Source of the DNA: Rhodospirillales bacterium | Lineage (GTDB): Bacteria; Pseudomonadota; Alphaproteobacteria; Rhodospirillales; Casp-alpha2 | Length of the DNA: 8,630 bases | Assembly (NCBI GenBank): GCA_016187325.1 | Contig: JACPJY010000140.1 | Span: 1-8,630 of the forward strand | Direction of reading: 5' to 3' | Shown: positions 7,123 through 8,630 of the stretch, piece after piece | Numbering within the stretch: position 1 is the first letter of the stretch | How the letters are laid out: each line of letters starts with the position of its first letter | Translations under genes and position numbers: made by a program | The notes under the pieces: model-generated | Told to the model about the DNA's origin: nothing | Databases searched by the model: none | Seen by the model: only the letters and a program-made list of their open reading frames with translations

Positions 7123-8103
7123 TCATTTCATCAGCTCGAACATCATCAGCAGCGTCCGCTGCTCGGCATTGAAGTTGTCGTCGGAGATCAGATAGATCAA
7201 GGTTTCGCCGTTGGCGCCGCGGCGAGCTTCGACGCCCTCGAAGTTGTCGACGGTCAAGGGCGGCCGCAACTCCGCCACCGTGTCGCCCGCCAGCACCGCG
7301 CCGGCGCGGATGGCGCCGGCGGCGACGCGCTTCAGCCGCGCCGCGTTGCCGCTACGCAGGATGTAGAGGCGCTCAAGCACCAGCACGTCGCCGTCGGGGA
7401 GCGTGGTCGCGCCCGACACCTGGAAATTGTCGGCCGCGCCATAGGTCAGCACCGACCAGCCGTCCGGGTCGCTGACCCAGCCGATGGCGTCGGCGCGGCC
7501 GCGGATGCCAGGCGTCAACGCCAGCAGCCGGCCGTCGGCCAGCAGCGCCAGCCCCTTGATGCCGCTGTTGGCAGGCATTTGCAGAAGCTCGTCCGGCGGC
7601 GGCATCGGCACCGGCACGGTGCGGCCGGGCAGGTACCGCCACAACCGGTGGCGGGTCTCGAAGGCGACGATGATCTCGCCCTCGACGCCGGGGCTCATCG
7701 CCTCGACGTCCCAATCCGGCGGGTCGACCATCGGGAACCCGTGGAGATCGGCGAGCGAGCCGAGATCGGCGTCGGCGATGCCGGCGAGATTGTCGGCGGC
7801 GTCGTAGGTCAGTCGCGCCGACAGGCTCTGCGCGCGGTCCGAGATCGCCACCATGCGCGCGCCGTCGGCGCTGATGCCCAATGCCGAAAAGCCGCCGAAC
7901 CGCGGGCTCTCGGCCTCGAGTTGCAGCCCGCCGCGATAGTGCAGGCGGCCGACGGATGTCGCGGACTTGTCGCTGGCGTTGAGCGGCACCGGCGTCGCCT
8001 TGACGGCGACGGGGTCGGCGCGCCCGAGGCCGGCCGCCAGCCCGGCGGCGAGCGCGAGGACTAAGCCGAAAACCGGCAGCAAGGATGAGGGGCGAGCCAT
8101 CAT
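7123..8103 (-). CDS. exported phytase-like / esterase-like family protein
   Basis: A 326-residue secreted protein matching the phytase-like (esterase-like activity of phytase) family, a beta-propeller-like fold; substrate unproven. It begins MMARPSSLLPVFGLVLALAAG, a signal peptide with a likely cleavage after GLGRA, so the mature part is probably periplasmic. Family features: FGGFSALGISADGARMVAIS near the front, LHGFPMVDPPDWDVEAMSPG and FETRHRLWRY in the middle, GIKGLALLADGRLLAL, VSGATTLPDGDVLVLERLY, and the characteristic DNFEGVEAR with YLISDDNFN and QRTLLMMFEL at the end. Start: tandem ATGs at 8103 and 8100 both keep the signal peptide whole. An ATG at 8154 would put 17 polar residues before it and is less likely. 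No strong ribosome site is seen. I recall this family lying near rpmB in other alphaproteobacteria, so the kinase genes may be an insertion between them (inference). Confidence 0.85.
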   Translation of the reverse strand: MMARPSSLLPVFGLVLALAAGLAAGLGRADPVAVKATPVPLNASDKSATSVGRLHYRGGLQLEAESPRFGGFSALGISADGARMVAISDRAQSLSARLTYDAADNLAGIADADLGSLADLHGFPMVDPPDWDVEAMSPGVEGEIIVAFETRHRLWRYLPGRTVPVPMPPPDELLQMPANSGIKGLALLADGRLLALTPGIRGRADAIGWVSDPDGWSVLTYGAADNFQVSGATTLPDGDVLVLERLYILRSGNAARLKRVAAGAIRAGAVLAGDTVAELRPPLTVDNFEGVEARRGANGETLIYLISDDNFNAEQRTLLMMFELMK

Positions 8104-8220
8104 GCGCGTATTTCTAGCATCCGCGGAGCCGCCGCGAACGCCGCAATCCGTCATCTCCGATGAAAACGATCCTAACGGCAGCCTGTCGGAATGTTGAAGA
8201 CTCCCGGCCGGACCGGCGAT

Positions 8221-8226
8221 ATTCTA
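8221..8226 (-). promoter_or_regulatory. candidate -10 element for the phytase-like gene
   Basis: TAGAAT on the minus strand matches TATAAT at 5 of 6 bases and lies about 118 bases before the start at 8103. No good -35 was found at 16-18 bases, so this is a weak call. Confidence 0.25.
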
Positions 8227-8250
8227 CGGGAAGTAGGACGAGCGAACGAC

Positions 8251-8282
8251 AAAATAAACGTCGGCGTTGGATAGCGCCGACG
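8251..8282 (-). terminator. leftward intrinsic-terminator-like hairpin in the phytase-like gene's upstream region
   Basis: Perfect 8-bp stem CGTCGGCG / CGCCGACG with an 8-base loop. On the minus strand it is followed at once by TTTATTTT (8258-8251). It lies upstream of the minus-strand phytase-like gene, with no recognised minus-strand gene further upstream in the window. It could be a leader attenuator, or end an unrecognised small RNA. Confidence 0.55.
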
Positions 8283-8533
8283 GTCGAGAGTCCGACGAAA
8301 AGGGCTCGGTCGTTCGCGATCAGGGGAAATCCACGGCGGGATCAAGCCACCTCGCGCGAAACCTCATGACATGATCGTGCTTTTGGCGGGTGTCGTGCCG
8401 CGGCGTAGGGCGTGCGTGTGCGCGTGAACCCGATCAAGTAACGACGAACGGGACGAAAATAGCGACGAGGCGACAACGGGGGAAGTGCCGACGACGCAAC
8501 CGACTATTCCACTCGACACCATCAATCATCTAC

Positions 8534-8540
8534 GGGAGGA
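8534..8540 (+). promoter_or_regulatory. Shine-Dalgarno site of the Tat-exported protein gene
   Basis: GGGAGGA seven bases before the ATG at 8548; near-ideal sequence and spacing, and it fixes the start. Confidence 0.85.
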
Positions 8541-8547
8541 CGAACAA

Positions 8548-8630
8548 ATGAACGAACTTTCGAGACGCACTTTCGTCAAGGGCGTTGCCGCCACGGCGCC
8601 GCTGGCGCTGGTGCTCGGCGATCCGAGACT
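8548..8630 (+). CDS. Tat-exported protein, N-terminus only (runs off the right edge)
   Basis: Only 27 complete codons are visible: MNELSRRTFVKG, then VAATAPLALVLGDPRL. SRRTFVK is a textbook twin-arginine motif (S-R-R-x-F-x-K), followed by a weakly hydrophobic Ala/Leu stretch, so the product is most likely exported folded through the Tat system. The mature enzyme lies outside the window. Similar leaders ending LVLADPRLA occur, as I recall, on dienelactone-hydrolase-family proteins of alphaproteobacteria, but 27 residues cannot establish that. The strong ribosome site makes the start secure. Confidence 0.85.
   Translation, partial: MNELSRRTFVKGVAATAPLALVLGDPR

Larger units (their letters stand above)
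8104..8547. other. gene-poor intergenic region
   Basis: About 440 bases without a credible gene and with visibly more A/T than the flanking genes. It holds the upstream region of the phytase-like gene on the minus strand, the structured element at 8242-8317, and the ribosome site of the Tat-protein gene. A 69-codon open frame at 8160-8369 (+) has no ribosome site and an Arg/Ser-rich, non-protein-like product. A short near-palindrome TCATGACATGA lies at 8364-8374. Confidence 0.6.

Noticed and set aside
8160..8369. 69-codon plus-strand frame in the gene-poor region
   Set aside because: No ribosome site, Arg/Ser-rich composition, and overlap with the structured element.

Overview
The window looks like chromosomal DNA of a high-GC alphaproteobacterium. 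The evidence is GC-rich, third-position-biased coding, an alphaproteobacterial-type L28 (about 97 residues with a Lys/Ala-rich tail), and bio, PAS/histidine-kinase and phytase-like proteins of the kind common in Rhodospirillales/Rhizobiales-like genomes. I cannot name a genus. No phage, transposon, CRISPR, tRNA or rRNA signal was seen.

Layout. (1) Positions 1-2875, minus strand: a tightly packed biotin operon in transcription order bioB (2875-1739), bioA (1739-381) and the 5' part of bioF (from about 397/379 off the left edge). Junctions overlap (TGATG between bioB and bioA), so translation is probably coupled. Together they cover the last steps of biotin synthesis: BioF makes 7-keto-8-aminopelargonate, BioA converts it to 7,8-diaminopelargonate, and BioB inserts sulfur into dethiobiotin. 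BioD is not in view. (2) 2876-3096: divergent promoter region between bioB and rpmB. (3) 3097-3445: rpmB (L28) with a good intrinsic terminator. (4) 3692-7068, plus strand: a soluble multi-PAS sensor histidine kinase that appears in two overlapping reading frames. The first frame (six PAS domains, the last truncated) stops at 5926. The second (PAS, HisKA, HATPase_c) starts at 5923 through an ATGA overlap. (5) 7123-8103, minus strand: an exported phytase-like/esterase-like protein, convergent with the kinase. (6) 8104-8547: a gene-poor stretch with a structured, terminator-like element. (7) 8548-8630, plus strand: the first 27 codons of a Tat-exported protein.

The most unusual content is a set of lesions in otherwise recognisable genes. 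bioB carries a perfect 84-bp in-frame tandem duplication (one whole beta-alpha unit of the barrel) and a second, 21-bp, in-frame duplication. bioF has no ATG where one is expected, and a single added T would recreate it. BioF also has Asp in place of the usual aromatic residue in its FGSG(Y/F) motif. The sensor kinase is split by what looks like a loss of about 88 nt in its sixth PAS domain. Either this locus is under relaxed selection or is rearranging, or part of it is assembly/sequencing error; raw reads would decide.

I see no clear new multi-gene system. The best candidates for new biology are the duplicated-unit BioB, the translationally coupled split PAS kinase, and the structured leader at 8242-8317.
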